Positions 18,830 through 27,734 of a stretch of DNA of 64,000 bases are shown piece by piece (the first letter of the stretch is position 1; each line of letters begins with the position of its first letter). The DNA is from Bacteroidota bacterium (GTDB lineage: Bacteria > Bacteroidota > Bacteroidia > Cytophagales > Cytophagaceae): assembly GCA_023458555.1 (NCBI GenBank), contig JAEWYS010000016.1, forward strand, positions 146,574 through 210,573, in the 5' to 3' direction. The notes beneath the pieces were generated by a model. It was not told where the DNA came from and searched no databases. It saw only the letters and a program-made list of their open reading frames with translations. Made by a program: the position numbers and the translations under genes.

Positions 18830-19690
18830 ATGAACAATTCAGGAAATCTAACCGACCAGCTAAAATCGGTATTCGCACTTATCGTGATTCCGCTTACTCT
18901 TATTCTCTCCTATACCTTGTTTTATCTGGTCCTGGGCAATGCGGACAATTTCAGCAACGGAGATCCTGTCAAAGGCGATCCACTCAATTATCTCGGAATT
19001 ATATACAAAGGCGGGGTGATTGTGCCCGTATTGATTTCTTTCTTTCTGCTGGTAGTGACCTTTTCGATCGAGCGCTTTATTACCCTTGGCAAAGCATACG
19101 GCCGGGACAGCCTGGCTACCTTTATCCGCCATGTAAAAGGAGATGTCAAACAGGGCCAGATTGCTTCGGCTTTGCAGCGCTGCGAGCGTCAGAAAGGCTC
19201 CGTCGGTAATGTGATTCAGGCTGTACTCAAACATTATACATCCATCGTATCGGATACCGAAACGACCAGAGAGCAAAAAAAACAGGCTGCTCAGCAGGAA
19301 ATTGAAGAAGCCCTGGCGCTGGAACTTCCGGTACTGGAAAAAAATCTGACTATTATCGCTTCACTTGCTTCTACTGCTACGTTGGTAGGACTTCTGGGTA
19401 CTGTGGTGGGTATGATCAAAGCATTCGCGGCACTGGCTACTACCGGGGCGCCTGATGCTTCGGCGCTTGCCAACGGTATCTCAGAAGCTCTTATCAACAC
19501 GGCGCTTGGTATCGCTTCATCCACACTGGCGATCTGGTCATACAATTACTTTACAAGTCGTATTGACTCCCTGGTGTTCCATATTGATGAGATTGGTTTT
19601 ACCATCACACAGCAGATAGCTTCCGCTACGAGAAGCAAAAATCGTGGACAGTCAATCGATGTACTCAGAGAAGAAAACGCAGGCGTTTAA
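18830..19690 (+). CDS. exbB: ExbB/TolQ/MotA-family proton channel
   Basis: 286 residues. The first hydrophobic helix lies at about residues 15-35, a second at about 60-80 (VIVPVLISFFLLVVTFSIERF), and two more near residues 175-200 (TIIASLASTATLVGLLGTVVGMIKAF) and 225-245. This is the ExbB/MotA/TolQ pattern, including the conserved GLLGTVVGMI motif. With ExbD it forms the inner-membrane complex that uses the proton gradient to energise TonB. It is the first gene of a tight exbB-exbD-exbD-tonB-pstS-like operon. The N-terminal extension before the second helix is typical of Bacteroidota. Confidence 0.92.
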   Translation: MNNSGNLTDQLKSVFALIVIPLTLILSYTLFYLVLGNADNFSNGDPVKGDPLNYLGIIYKGGVIVPVLISFFLLVVTFSIERFITLGKAYGRDSLATFIRHVKGDVKQGQIASALQRCERQKGSVGNVIQAVLKHYTSIVSDTETTREQKKQAAQQEIEEALALELPVLEKNLTIIASLASTATLVGLLGTVVGMIKAFAALATTGAPDASALANGISEALINTALGIASSTLAIWSYNYFTSRIDSLVFHIDEIGFTITQQIASATRSKNRGQSIDVLREENAGV

Positions 19691-19702
19691 TCCTATACAA
19701 CT

Positions 19703-20299
19703 ATGGCAAGAATACGAGCGCAACGAAGGGTAATCTCGCTGGACATGACCGCCATGTGTGATATGGCGTTTCTGTTGCTTACCTTTTTTATGCTGGCCAC
19801 CAAGTTTAAAGCGCCCGAAGTTGCAGATGTAACAGTGCCGGCTTCTTTTTCAAAGAACAAATTGCCGGAGTCAGATCTGATTGTAGTATCGGTAGAGAAA
19901 TCAGGCGCTGTTTTCTTCGGAATGGAAGGAGAGGCTGATCGCGGCAAATTGCTGGATCAGATTGCTTCACGGTACAAAATCAGCTATACCGGTGCCGAAA
20001 AAAAGGAGTTTACCCGTATTCCGGAATTCGGAACAGCGATTTCGGATCTGAAGCCATTGCTGAGAGCGACCAAGAGTGATCGGGGCAGGATGCAGAAAGG
20101 GGTTCCGGTCGATTCGACCAACAACGAGCTGAAAGAACTGGTAAAGCTGGCAAAATGGACAAATCCAAAAGCGGAGATCGCAATCAAAGCGGATCTGGAC
20201 CTGGATTATCCGGTAGTGGAAACAATTATTTCGACCTTGCAGGAGCTGGATATCAACAAATTCAAGTTTGTGACCAGTCTGCAGGCTAAACCTGAATAA
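19703..20299 (+). CDS. exbD: ExbD/TolR biopolymer transport protein (first copy)
   Basis: 198 residues. A short cytoplasmic start is followed by the ExbD signature with its membrane Asp (SLDMTAMCDMAFLLLTFFML) and a periplasmic domain. It starts 12 bases after exbB. Bacteroidota commonly encode two unequal ExbD proteins per cassette. This one has the longer periplasmic domain. Confidence 0.92.
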   Translation: MARIRAQRRVISLDMTAMCDMAFLLLTFFMLATKFKAPEVADVTVPASFSKNKLPESDLIVVSVEKSGAVFFGMEGEADRGKLLDQIASRYKISYTGAEKKEFTRIPEFGTAISDLKPLLRATKSDRGRMQKGVPVDSTNNELKELVKLAKWTNPKAEIAIKADLDLDYPVVETIISTLQELDINKFKFVTSLQAKPE

Positions 20300-20307
20300 G
20301 ACAAGAT

Positions 20308-20823
20308 ATGGCGGAGTTAAATACAGATTCGGGCGGTGGCAGGAGAGGAGGTAAAGGAAGAAAACGTAATAACAGTGCGTCTACCAAAATAGACATGACA
20401 CCGATGGTGGATCTGGCGTTTCTTCTGATTACCTTTTTTATGCTGACGACTTCCTTTGGTCAACCCCAGACGATGGAGGTAAACATGCCCGACAAAACAG
20501 ACGATGACCGGAAAATGGAAATAAAGGAGTCCCGGACGATGACCGTGATTCTGGGGGAAGAAGACAAGGTATACTGGTACATGGGTTATCAGAATCCGGA
20601 AGTGCAGGAGACGGACTTTTCGGAGCAGGGGATACGCAGAGAGGTGGAAAAGAAAAGTGCTGTACTGAAAGAAGATCTGGTAGTTATAATTAAACCTGGT
20701 AAAAAGTCAAAATACAGAAACCTGGTCGATATGCTGGACGAGATTCATATAGCAAAAGGCAATGTCCGCTATTCGATTTCGTCTGTCAGCGACAGAGATC
20801 TGGAACTGATCAGAAACAAGTAA
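20308..20823 (+). CDS. exbD: ExbD/TolR biopolymer transport protein (second copy)
   Basis: 171 residues. A Gly/Arg/Lys-rich N-terminus (GGGRRGGKGRKR) precedes the single membrane helix with the conserved Asp (IDMTPMVDLAFLLITFFML). A periplasmic domain ends with the family's region around DEIHIAKGNVRYSI. It starts 8 bases after the first exbD and is clearly a diverged paralogue of it. Confidence 0.92.
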   Translation: MAELNTDSGGGRRGGKGRKRNNSASTKIDMTPMVDLAFLLITFFMLTTSFGQPQTMEVNMPDKTDDDRKMEIKESRTMTVILGEEDKVYWYMGYQNPEVQETDFSEQGIRREVEKKSAVLKEDLVVIIKPGKKSKYRNLVDMLDEIHIAKGNVRYSISSVSDRDLELIRNK

Positions 20824-20843
20824 TCAAATTGAAAAGCAATGCT

Positions 20844-21647
20844 ATGACAGACAGACCTGATTTTGATTATATCGTATTTGAAGACAGAAATAAGGAATAT
20901 GGAGCTTTTCATCTGAGGAAATACTATAAAAACAGTGTATTGACGGGTTTTATAGTGGCAGCGCTGGTATTTACTTCCGCTCTGTCGGCACCATTGATTT
21001 ATACCCGCTACCTGGGGGAAAAACCAGTGCAGGATGAAGACAAAGTTATTGTAGTAGATATGCTGGCCATCGAGGACCCTTTTGTACCGCCACCACCACC
21101 GGAAGAAGAAGAAATTAAACAGCCGGAGAAGCCGGTCGAAACAGCAACGGTAAAAAATCTGGAACTGGAAGTAAAACCGGATGCGGAAGTACAACATGAA
21201 GAAGTTCCGCCTACGGATGAAGAGCTTACCGATAAGCAGTCGGGCGCTGAAACAAAGGAAGGGTCCGATATCGTACAGGTAGCCCCGGATCCGGAGCCTG
21301 TACCGGATCCAAAGCCTGAACCTCCGAAAATTGAAACCTGGGCTCCGGAGATGCCTGAGTTTCCAGGGGGGCCTTCTCAGTTGCTCAAGTTTTTCAGCAA
21401 TTACCTGGAATATACTGCGAGGGCTGAGGCCGAAGGAATACAGGGAACGATCCGTGTCAGTTTTGTGGTCAATACAGACGGTACTGTTACAGATGTAAAG
21501 ATTGTAAAAGGACTGGGCTACGGACTGGATGAACAAGTGATTAAAGCGTTTAAAAAGATGCCCAAATGGAAACCTGCGCGCAAGGGTGGCAAGGCCGTGC
21601 CCCTGCGTATGGTATCACCGGTGGTATTTACTCTGGAGGACCATTGA
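20844..21647 (+). CDS. tonB: TonB energy transducer
   Basis: 267 residues from the ATG at 20844; an in-frame TTG five codons earlier is less likely. Order of parts: a cytoplasmic start with the Bacteroidota-type EDRNKEYGAFHLRKYY, one membrane helix (about residues 33-54), a Pro/Glu/Lys-rich periplasmic spacer with a PPPPPEEEE run and EPVPDPKPEPP, then a C-terminal TonB domain (GTIRVSFVVNTDGTVTDVKI, later PKWKPARKGGKAVP). It transmits energy from the ExbB-ExbD complex to outer-membrane receptors, presumably the one encoded upstream. Only 20 bases separate it from the second exbD. Confidence 0.93.
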   Translation: MTDRPDFDYIVFEDRNKEYGAFHLRKYYKNSVLTGFIVAALVFTSALSAPLIYTRYLGEKPVQDEDKVIVVDMLAIEDPFVPPPPPEEEEIKQPEKPVETATVKNLELEVKPDAEVQHEEVPPTDEELTDKQSGAETKEGSDIVQVAPDPEPVPDPKPEPPKIETWAPEMPEFPGGPSQLLKFFSNYLEYTARAEAEGIQGTIRVSFVVNTDGTVTDVKIVKGLGYGLDEQVIKAFKKMPKWKPARKGGKAVPLRMVSPVVFTLEDH

Positions 21648-21650
21648 TTT

Positions 21651-22634
21651 ATGAGAAAGCGCATAATTTTTACAGCACTTGCTGCCACTGTCTTTCTCGT
21701 GGCTGCATGCCGGTCGGTATCCGAGCATAAGCAATCGGAGTTAAGCGGTAAAATCTCTGTTTCAGGAGCCTTTGCTCTTTATCCTCTGGTGGTAAAATGG
21801 GGACAGGAATTTGAACGCTTGCATCCCGGAGTCAGGGTTGATGTCACTGCGGGAGGTGCAGGCAAGGGTATTGCTGATGCTTTGCGGGACAATGTGAATC
21901 TTGGTATGGTCTCAAGAGACGTGGCGCAGGAGGAGATTGATCAGGGAGCCTGGGGTATTACGGTGGCAAGGGATGCGGTATTGCCTACTGTCAGCGAGGC
22001 CAATCCATATCTGAATCTCCTTCGGGAAAGGGGAATATCCAAGGATGAATTTTACAAGATATGGGTCAGCGAGGAAATAAACACCTGGGGAGACTTGTTG
22101 GGAAACGGTGCCACAGAAAGTATCAATCGCTACAAACGATCCGATGCTTCCGGAGCGGCCGAGACCTGGGCTCATTATCTGGGTAAGGGACGAGATGACC
22201 TGGGCGGCATTGGCGTATTTGGTGATCCCGGACTGGCTTACGCGGTGAGTAATGACCGCTTTGGTATTGGTTACAACAATATTGCTTATGTCTATGATCT
22301 CCGGACGCAGCAACCTGTACAGGGGTTGTCCGTGATCCCGATAGACCTCAATGCGAACGCAAAGCTGGATTCTTCCGAAAATTTTTATCATTCGCATGCT
22401 GAGCTGGTAGAAGCGATCGCCAGTAAGTGCTACCCGTCGCCTCCGGGCAGAGAGCTTTATTTTATTTCCAACGGGCCGCCCAAAGATGCTCTGATCGTAG
22501 AGTTTTTCAAATGGGTCCTTACTGACGGGCAGCAATATGTGCCGGAAATGGGCTATATACGTCTTTCGTATCTCAAGACAGAAGCTGAGGTGGAGCTGAT
22601 TAATCACTATCCGGCCTCATTTCCAGGTAACTGA
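21651..22634 (+). CDS. PstS-like substrate-binding lipoprotein
   Basis: 327 residues. The lipobox LVAAC puts the lipidated Cys at residue 20. The mature part starts with the PstS-type fold (ISVSGAFALYPLVVKWGQEF, then GGAGKGIADAL and LGMVSRDV). PstS-type proteins bind phosphate or related oxyanions for ABC transporters, but no permease or ATPase genes are nearby. The gene follows tonB after 3 bases. PstS-like genes behind exbBD-tonB cassettes are a recurrent Bacteroidota arrangement. The ligand could be phosphate, sulfate or another oxyanion. The sequence alone does not decide; the Cys-rich leader upstream makes sulfate worth testing. Confidence 0.8.
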   Translation: MRKRIIFTALAATVFLVAACRSVSEHKQSELSGKISVSGAFALYPLVVKWGQEFERLHPGVRVDVTAGGAGKGIADALRDNVNLGMVSRDVAQEEIDQGAWGITVARDAVLPTVSEANPYLNLLRERGISKDEFYKIWVSEEINTWGDLLGNGATESINRYKRSDASGAAETWAHYLGKGRDDLGGIGVFGDPGLAYAVSNDRFGIGYNNIAYVYDLRTQQPVQGLSVIPIDLNANAKLDSSENFYHSHAELVEAIASKCYPSPPGRELYFISNGPPKDALIVEFFKWVLTDGQQYVPEMGYIRLSYLKTEAEVELINHYPASFPGN

Positions 22635-22700
22635 CCTGTTTTTGGTGGAAAGTATAAAATTGAAATATGAACATGTACAACCTCTAAACTATAAACAACT

Positions 22701-23336
22701 ATGGCAATACGATTGGGTGATATAGCTCCTGATTTTGTAGCGGAGACTACCGAGGGACGAATCAGTTTTCATCAATGGCTGGGAGAGAGCTGGGGAATAT
22801 TGTTTTCTCATCCCAAAGACTTTACACCGGTATGTACTACCGAATTGGGGACTGTTGCCAGAATTAAAGATGAATTTGATAAAAGAGGTGTAAAAGTCCT
22901 CGCTGTCAGTGTAGACCCGCTTGATGATCACCGAAGCTGGATAAAAGATATCAATGAAACACAGCGCTGTGTGGTCAGCTATCCGCTCATAGCCGATCCG
23001 GAGCGCAAGATTGCTCTCCTGTACGATATGATACATCCGGCAGCCAGCGAAAACGCGACGGTACGATCGGTCTTTGTGATCGGTCCTGATAAAAAGGTAA
23101 AGCTGACGCTGACCTATCCGGCGTCTACCGGTCGTGATTTTAACGAAATTTTGAGGGTGATCGACTCTCTGCAACTGACCGCGAAATACAGCGTAGCTAC
23201 TCCGGCCAACTGGCAGGAAGGACAGGATGTGATCATCGTGCCGGCTGTAAAGGATGAAGAGATTCCGACCAGATTTCCCAAAGGAGTAACCCGGATCAAG
23301 CCGTATCTGCGCTATACGCCACAGCCCGGCAGATAG
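22701..23336 (+). CDS. 1-Cys (Prx6-type) peroxiredoxin
   Basis: 211 residues. The peroxidatic Cys is C45 in HPKDFTPVCTTELG, the signature of the Prx6 subfamily, and the length matches it. Further family elements are VLAVSVDPLDDH and HPAASENATVRSVFVIGPDKK. The enzyme reduces hydrogen peroxide and organic hydroperoxides with a thiol partner, in the cytoplasm; there is no signal peptide. It lies 66 bases after the PstS-like gene on the same strand and ends with a clear terminator, so it may be read through from that operon or have its own promoter. Confidence 0.93.
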   Translation: MAIRLGDIAPDFVAETTEGRISFHQWLGESWGILFSHPKDFTPVCTTELGTVARIKDEFDKRGVKVLAVSVDPLDDHRSWIKDINETQRCVVSYPLIADPERKIALLYDMIHPAASENATVRSVFVIGPDKKVKLTLTYPASTGRDFNEILRVIDSLQLTAKYSVATPANWQEGQDVIIVPAVKDEEIPTRFPKGVTRIKPYLRYTPQPGR

Positions 23337-23412
23337 TATCAGAAAAGTATTCTGTTTGTATTTTTTAGTCTCGTATGAACGTTCCGCTTCATACTCGGTT
23401 TTTTCATACAAT

Positions 23413-23454
23413 ACGGTATCGCCATCTCAGACACGCAGGCGGTACCGTTTTTTT
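23413..23454 (+). terminator. Rho-independent terminator after the peroxiredoxin gene
   Basis: ACGGTATCGCC (23413-23423) pairs with GGCGGTACCGT (23438-23448) with one G-U pair, followed by a T7 run. Confidence 0.9.
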
Positions 23455-23464
23455 ATTCTGCACC

Positions 23465-23513
23465 AAAAACCCGCAAGGTTTCATCAGCATCGAATAATAA
23501 AACCTTGCGGGTT
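23465..23513 (-). terminator. Terminator of the minus-strand T9SS pseudogene
   Basis: AACCCGCAAGGTTT (23468-23481) pairs perfectly with AAACCTTGCGGGTT (23500-23513). On the minus strand it is followed by TTTTTGG, so it serves the gene ending at 23520. Confidence 0.85.
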
Positions 23514-23519
23514 ATGAAG

Positions 23520-24413
23520 TTACTCTGCTGCAAATGACTTAACAATGAAATGATCTCCTGAATAAATTTTTAAAAGATACTGGCCAGCATTCAGGCTACT
23601 GGTATTTATCTGACCGGTAAAGCTGGTTTTTAGCAATGTACCATTTACTGAATAGATTTCTATTTTATCAATTGCCAGTTGAGAATTTATATTGATCATA
23701 TTCCGTGTCGGATTAGGGTATACAATAACAGTCTGTAGTAGTTGCTGCTCAGGCGTCAAGCCTGTAACAAGATCGCAGGAAGCTCCATTGGGAATACTTA
23801 CTTCATGATCTCTATAGCATATCAGAGGGCCAACGTCTTCCGGAATCAGATTGATATACCTGGGTGTAAACCAGTCCAACCCGCCAGCTCTGTCCATATA
23901 CCACAAGTTTGCCCATACAAAATCATCAACCGGATTAACTCTGTATTTTTTGAGCTGGTAAGAACCAATGTTTTCCGTAGCTACAGAGTCAATCTCCAGG
24001 CGAAATGCCGATGTATTTTCAGGATTGTATACAACGTCAAAAGGGACATCCAGAGTGATTATATCACCCTTTGAAACGTTAAATATATATAGCCGATCAA
24101 ACGTTTGCTTGTGAGGGTTGAATAAATACACCGTGTCAGCATTCTGATGTATATAATAGGGTATTAGCCCGTCTGTAATTTCTGTATAATTTTCTCCGGT
24201 ATATTTCTTTGTGTAATGTATTCGTTCGATTTTTCTGGCAAGTTTACCCAGCACCACTGTGTCTTTGACAGATGTGTATTTTTACAGTTGAGTATCATTA
24301 GGATCTCCTGATCCATCGGCTGTATAGATCCATTGCGCCCCTATGGGTGCAAATTCCTGAGCATAAGTCAGTATTCCGTTCAGACATACAGCAAGCAGAA
24401 ATAACTTTTTCAT
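23520..24413 (-). pseudogene. T9SS type-A cargo gene interrupted by an in-frame stop after the signal peptide
   Basis: From the ATG at 24413 the frame gives a normal signal peptide (MKKLFLLAVCLNGILTYAQE) and 43 residues in all, then a TAA at 24284-24282. The same frame continues without a shift as KYTSVKDTVVLGKLARK and runs to 23520, ending in a T9SS type-A sorting domain (VYPNPTRNMININS, then GQYLLKIYSGDH). So a single nonsense codon separates the signal peptide from the mature protein. A GTG at 24257 could restart translation but without a signal peptide, giving a protein that cannot reach T9SS. Either a recent nonsense mutation or a sequencing error. The function of the roughly 290-residue protein is unknown. 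Confidence 0.8.
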
Positions 24414-24439
24414 ATACAGTTTTTAATAAACAGTTATAA

Positions 24440-24486
24440 AACCCTCCAAGGTTTCTAAGACGACGAATAGGAAACCTTGGAGGGTT
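24440..24486 (-). terminator. Terminator of the minus-strand T9SS repeat protein gene
   Basis: A perfect 16-bp stem pairs 24440-24455 (AACCCTCCAAGGTTTC) with 24471-24486. It is followed on the minus strand by TTATAA, a weak T-tract. It sits just after the stop of the gene ending at 24498. Confidence 0.75.
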
Positions 24487-24497
24487 CTTTTAAAAGC

Positions 24498-25748
24498 TTA
24501 CCGCTTCACTACTCTGACCTGCTTCTCCCCGGATCGGATCAGGTATACTCCGGCAGGCAGTTCTGCCATGGATATCTCTGAAACCTGCTGATAGCGTGCT
24601 ACAGGTATGCCCTGTGCATTGAATACTTCTATCCGATCCATACGTGATTCGAAGCGTAGTATATCCATGACCGGATTGGGGTATGCCTGAATAGTCAAAT
24701 CTGATGAGCCTTTATGATTGATTATGCCAGTTATTGGGTCAAGGTCATGGCGTAATATTCCATAATTCTGGTTTGTATTCTTGACATCCGCATAAACCTC
24801 ACCATATGCATATAGCTTATTGTCAGTAAAGAATAGCCCATTAAGAAAAAGAGTATCAGTAATTGGAACAACCTTGTTGATTAATTCCCAATTGTCGCCA
24901 TCTGGAGATTTATATACTTGACCAGCGTTGGCCGTTGACATAGCGTACATTGCATCATTTGTTGTTGTCATGAAGATATAGGAGTGTCCTATAGAGTATT
25001 TAAATGTCCAGTTGTTGTTATCCCATATGGCCAAGTCGAAGACATCATAATTGATAAAGAACTCATCTGAAGAAACGAATAGTTTATTGTTAAAGCTTTT
25101 GATATTTTTATAATTAGGTCTACCATCATAAGACGATCCTGTAGAAACAGGTCTCCATGCGGTTCCGTCCCATCGGGCGATATTGTTTGCATCCTGACCG
25201 CCTGCCTTATTAAATCTTCCTATGACAAATAGTTCGGAATTATGAACTTCCATTTTATTGCCCACTCCGTTGAGACCACTGTCAACATCGCTCCATTCGT
25301 TTCCGTTCCATTTGGCAATATTGGATACAGAAACGTCACCCGCTGTAATAATAGAACCTGTAACATACAATTCGTTATTGTATTCTATAAAGAAATTGGC
25401 TTGCGGAGATACGCCTGTTCCGAGCGGGTGCCAGCTTACACCATCCCAGCGAGCTATGCCGTTGATCGTATGACCGTCAACCTGAGTGAATGCTCCTGCC
25501 GCGTATAATTCGTTGTTGAAAATACCTAAATGGAAGACTCTTGAGTTGAATCTGCCAATTACATCAAAGCGGTTTCCGTCATACCACATAACAGCGTTGG
25601 AAGTCCCGATGTATATTTCGCCATGTAGTGAAGTAGCAGAATATACGGTTGCCTCTAATCGGTCGTCAAGTGGCTCCCAGGTCTGTCCATGAGAATACCT
25701 GACCTGGACTAACAGAATAATCAGGAAGCAGAGCAATAGCTGTTTCAT
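24498..25748 (-). CDS. Secreted propeller-like repeat protein with T9SS type-A sorting domain
   Basis: 416 residues with a signal peptide ending near RYSHGQ. At least five repeats of about 40-45 residues follow, each with an IARWDG/WHPLG, IAKWNG/WSDV or IARWDG/WRPV core and NNELYVTG-type turns. This pattern resembles beta-propeller repeats of uncharacterised Bacteroidota secreted proteins. The end (AYPNPVMDI, then GVYLIRSGEKQVRVVKR) is a T9SS type-A sorting domain. The binding partner is unknown. It stands alone between lysA and the broken cargo gene. Confidence 0.85.
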   Translation of the reverse strand: MKQLLLCFLIILLVQVRYSHGQTWEPLDDRLEATVYSATSLHGEIYIGTSNAVMWYDGNRFDVIGRFNSRVFHLGIFNNELYAAGAFTQVDGHTINGIARWDGVSWHPLGTGVSPQANFFIEYNNELYVTGSIITAGDVSVSNIAKWNGNEWSDVDSGLNGVGNKMEVHNSELFVIGRFNKAGGQDANNIARWDGTAWRPVSTGSSYDGRPNYKNIKSFNNKLFVSSDEFFINYDVFDLAIWDNNNWTFKYSIGHSYIFMTTTNDAMYAMSTANAGQVYKSPDGDNWELINKVVPITDTLFLNGLFFTDNKLYAYGEVYADVKNTNQNYGILRHDLDPITGIINHKGSSDLTIQAYPNPVMDILRFESRMDRIEVFNAQGIPVARYQQVSEISMAELPAGVYLIRSGEKQVRVVKR

Positions 25749-25830
25749 GTGTTGGTTAATGAGTTTAATATTTACAGTTTGTAATCCTGTATATAGGTAA
25801 AGTTAAAAAAGAATGTGTTAGAATAAACTA

Positions 25831-25869
25831 AAAAAGCCACTCTGATACGCAATACCAGAATGGCTTTTT
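25831..25869. terminator. Rho-independent terminator downstream of lysA
   Basis: AAAAAGCCACTCTG (25831-25844) pairs with CAGAATGGCTTTTT (25856-25869). T/A tracts on both sides make it bidirectional in form. It lies directly after the lysA stop. Confidence 0.88.
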
Positions 25870-25885
25870 ATGAATATAGAGTAAC

Positions 25886-27190
25886 TCAGATCTCCAGCGC
25901 TCTTTTTGTATTGAGTCTGGTCAGATCATCCAGTGTTTCTCTTTCCCGGATTACATAGGCAGTGTCTTTGTCGACCATTACCTCGGCCGGTTTGAGTGTG
26001 GCGTTGTAGTTGCTGGCCATGACCATACCGTAGGCGCCTGCGGTAAATATGGCAATCAGATCCCCTTTTCGCGCCGGTGGCAAGTAGCGGTCTCTGGCCA
26101 GGTAGTCGCTGGATTCGCAAATTGGTCCTACCACATCGTACTTAATAAGATCATCAGCCGAGTGACCGATGTTTCTGCCTTCGTTTACATAGTGTTTTCT
26201 GTCAACCGGCCACATGAAGTGACTGGCTTCATACAGCGCGGGCCGGATCAGGTGGTGCATACCTGTGTCCACAATCGCAAATTTCTTGTCTCCGTTGTCC
26301 TTGATGTAGACAACTTTGGTGACAAGAATACCCGCATTGCCGGTAATGGTCCTGCCGGGCTCCATAATGACCTGCATACCTTTGTCCGCACGTGGCTTGA
26401 GCAATGGGACAATCACGGAAGCAAACTCCTCAAACGAAGAAGATTTGCCTTTTTCATAGTCTGCGGAGTATCCGCCACCAATATCAAAAATATCAATCGT
26501 ATGGCCTCTTTTTTCAAGTTCGGTAATCAGGGCCAGAATCTTTTTTATCGCGATTTCATATGGCTGAGGACTGTATATCGGGGAGCCGATATGAATATGT
26601 ATTCCTGAAAGGCTCACATTGGGATCTTTGCCATAGGTTTCAAAGAACTCAATCGCCCGGTCTATATCCACACCAAACTTGCTTCCTTTATAACCGGTTT
26701 TGGTTTTGTCGTGTGTTTTTTCATCGACCACGTCCGGAGTTACGCGAAGAGCGACTTTAATACGCTTGCCTTTTTGTCCGGCCAGGCGTGAGATGTTTTC
26801 AAATTCCGCTTCGCTTTCCACATTGAAAATACCGATCTCCTGGTCCAGCGCATAGGAAATCTCTTCGTCCGTTTTGCCAATACCTGCAAATACGATTTTT
26901 TCGGAAGGCGTGCCTGCTTTGCGGGCCAGATAAATCTCTCCGCCGCTCACCGTGTCGATGCCTGAGCCAAGTTGCACAAGCTCGGAAATGATCTCGGTAT
27001 TATTACAGTTCTTGATCGAAAAGCAGATGAGCGGATTCAATGCCGAAAAAGCGGAATACAGCTTCTGATAATGTTCCCTCACTGTATTGACACTGTATAT
27101 ATAGCATGGACTACCCACTCGCTTCACAATATCTTCTACCGGTATATTTTCACAATAAAGCGTATTATCAACATAGTTGAAGTAATCCAT
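25886..27190 (-). CDS. lysA: Diaminopimelate decarboxylase
   Basis: 434 residues; a cytoplasmic PLP enzyme that decarboxylates meso-diaminopimelate to L-lysine. Fold-type III features: the PLP lysine K60 in CFSIKNCNN, the Gly-rich phosphate-binding IGGGYSAD, EPGRTITGNAG, and the C-terminal active-site cysteine in PICESSDYLARD followed by GAYGMVMASNYN. The length is normal for LysA. It stands as a single minus-strand gene with a terminator behind it. Two palindromes lie upstream (27212-27223 and 27543-27566), but no link to lysine control is evident. Confidence 0.95.
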   Translation of the reverse strand: MDYFNYVDNTLYCENIPVEDIVKRVGSPCYIYSVNTVREHYQKLYSAFSALNPLICFSIKNCNNTEIISELVQLGSGIDTVSGGEIYLARKAGTPSEKIVFAGIGKTDEEISYALDQEIGIFNVESEAEFENISRLAGQKGKRIKVALRVTPDVVDEKTHDKTKTGYKGSKFGVDIDRAIEFFETYGKDPNVSLSGIHIHIGSPIYSPQPYEIAIKKILALITELEKRGHTIDIFDIGGGYSADYEKGKSSSFEEFASVIVPLLKPRADKGMQVIMEPGRTITGNAGILVTKVVYIKDNGDKKFAIVDTGMHHLIRPALYEASHFMWPVDRKHYVNEGRNIGHSADDLIKYDVVGPICESSDYLARDRYLPPARKGDLIAIFTAGAYGMVMASNYNATLKPAEVMVDKDTAYVIRERETLDDLTRLNTKRALEI

Positions 27191-27211
27191 TGATGTCTTA
27201 TTTATAGCGTG

Positions 27212-27223
27212 ATACGATCGTAT
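27212..27223. promoter_or_regulatory. 12-bp perfect palindrome in the lysA leader
   Basis: ATACGATCGTAT lies 22 bases upstream of the lysA start. It has the size and position of an operator, but palindromes of this size also occur by chance. Confidence 0.3.
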
Positions 27224-27542
27224 TTATTTGGTGTTCGGCAATAGCTCTGCAGATCGAAGCAAAACAGTATTGGAACCTGTTTGGCAGATACCTGAGCAGA
27301 ATCGTATTTCTTCAATATTCTGTTAAAGAAATAAACAGTGCTGTGAACCGATAACCAGCGCAAAAGTAGAGGGAAAATACAAGAAAAACAAGAGAGGATC
27401 CGGGTGCCGGATAGTACGGATACAACTTAGATTGTATTCGCAACTTCCTGAAATCAGCTCGAATATACGGGCTTTATGGACTTGTTCAGTCCGAAAGAAA
27501 ATCTGTCGGGTATATATGGCCGGATACAACGTGTCCGGGATA

Positions 27543-27566
27543 ATCGTGGCAACATTGTGCCACGAT
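27543..27566. repeat. Perfect 9-bp inverted repeat in the lysA-tRNA-Cys intergenic region
   Basis: ATCGTGGCA (27543-27551) pairs with TGCCACGAT (27558-27566) around a 6-base loop, with no T-tract. The whole 27191-27634 stretch otherwise contains only low-quality reading frames, which I do not call. The repeat may be an operator or a transcript hairpin. Confidence 0.45.
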
Positions 27567-27613
27567 CGGGAAATAAACAGAACAACCCTTTTCAGAAAAA
27601 AATCAACTAAAAG

Positions 27614-27666
27614 TTTGTAATAATAAAAAAACAATCTACTTTTACTCTATAGAATTTATAGAGTAA
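27614..27666 (+). promoter_or_regulatory. Candidate operator with 10-bp inverted repeat containing TCTATAGA
   Basis: TTACTCTATA (27642-27651) and TATAGAGTAA (27657-27666) form a perfect inverted repeat around GAATT. It overlaps CTAC...TCTATAGA (27636-27653), a diverged relative of the motif at 15891 and 40879. A TTTG at 27614-27617 lies 19 bases before TACTTTTA at 27637, a near-consensus -33/-7 pair. An alternative -7 box AATATTTG is at 27688. It would drive the small ORF, tRNA-Cys and possibly the susC operon. Confidence 0.5.
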
Positions 27667-27734
27667 TTAAAATAATGTCAGAAGCTCAATATTTGTACCC
27701 GGTTTTAGTCTTCCGCCAGCATATTGCCGGACAA

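Noticed and set aside
23520..24257. Separate GTG-started gene for the second half of the broken T9SS cargo.
   Set aside because: It would lack a signal peptide yet carry a sorting domain. The same frame continues upstream to a perfect signal peptide across a single stop, so one interrupted gene is the better reading.
27323..27634. 103-codon minus-strand ORF upstream of lysA.
   Set aside because: Low-complexity, Phe/Tyr/Ile-rich translation of an AT-rich intergenic stretch, no family features. Probably not coding.
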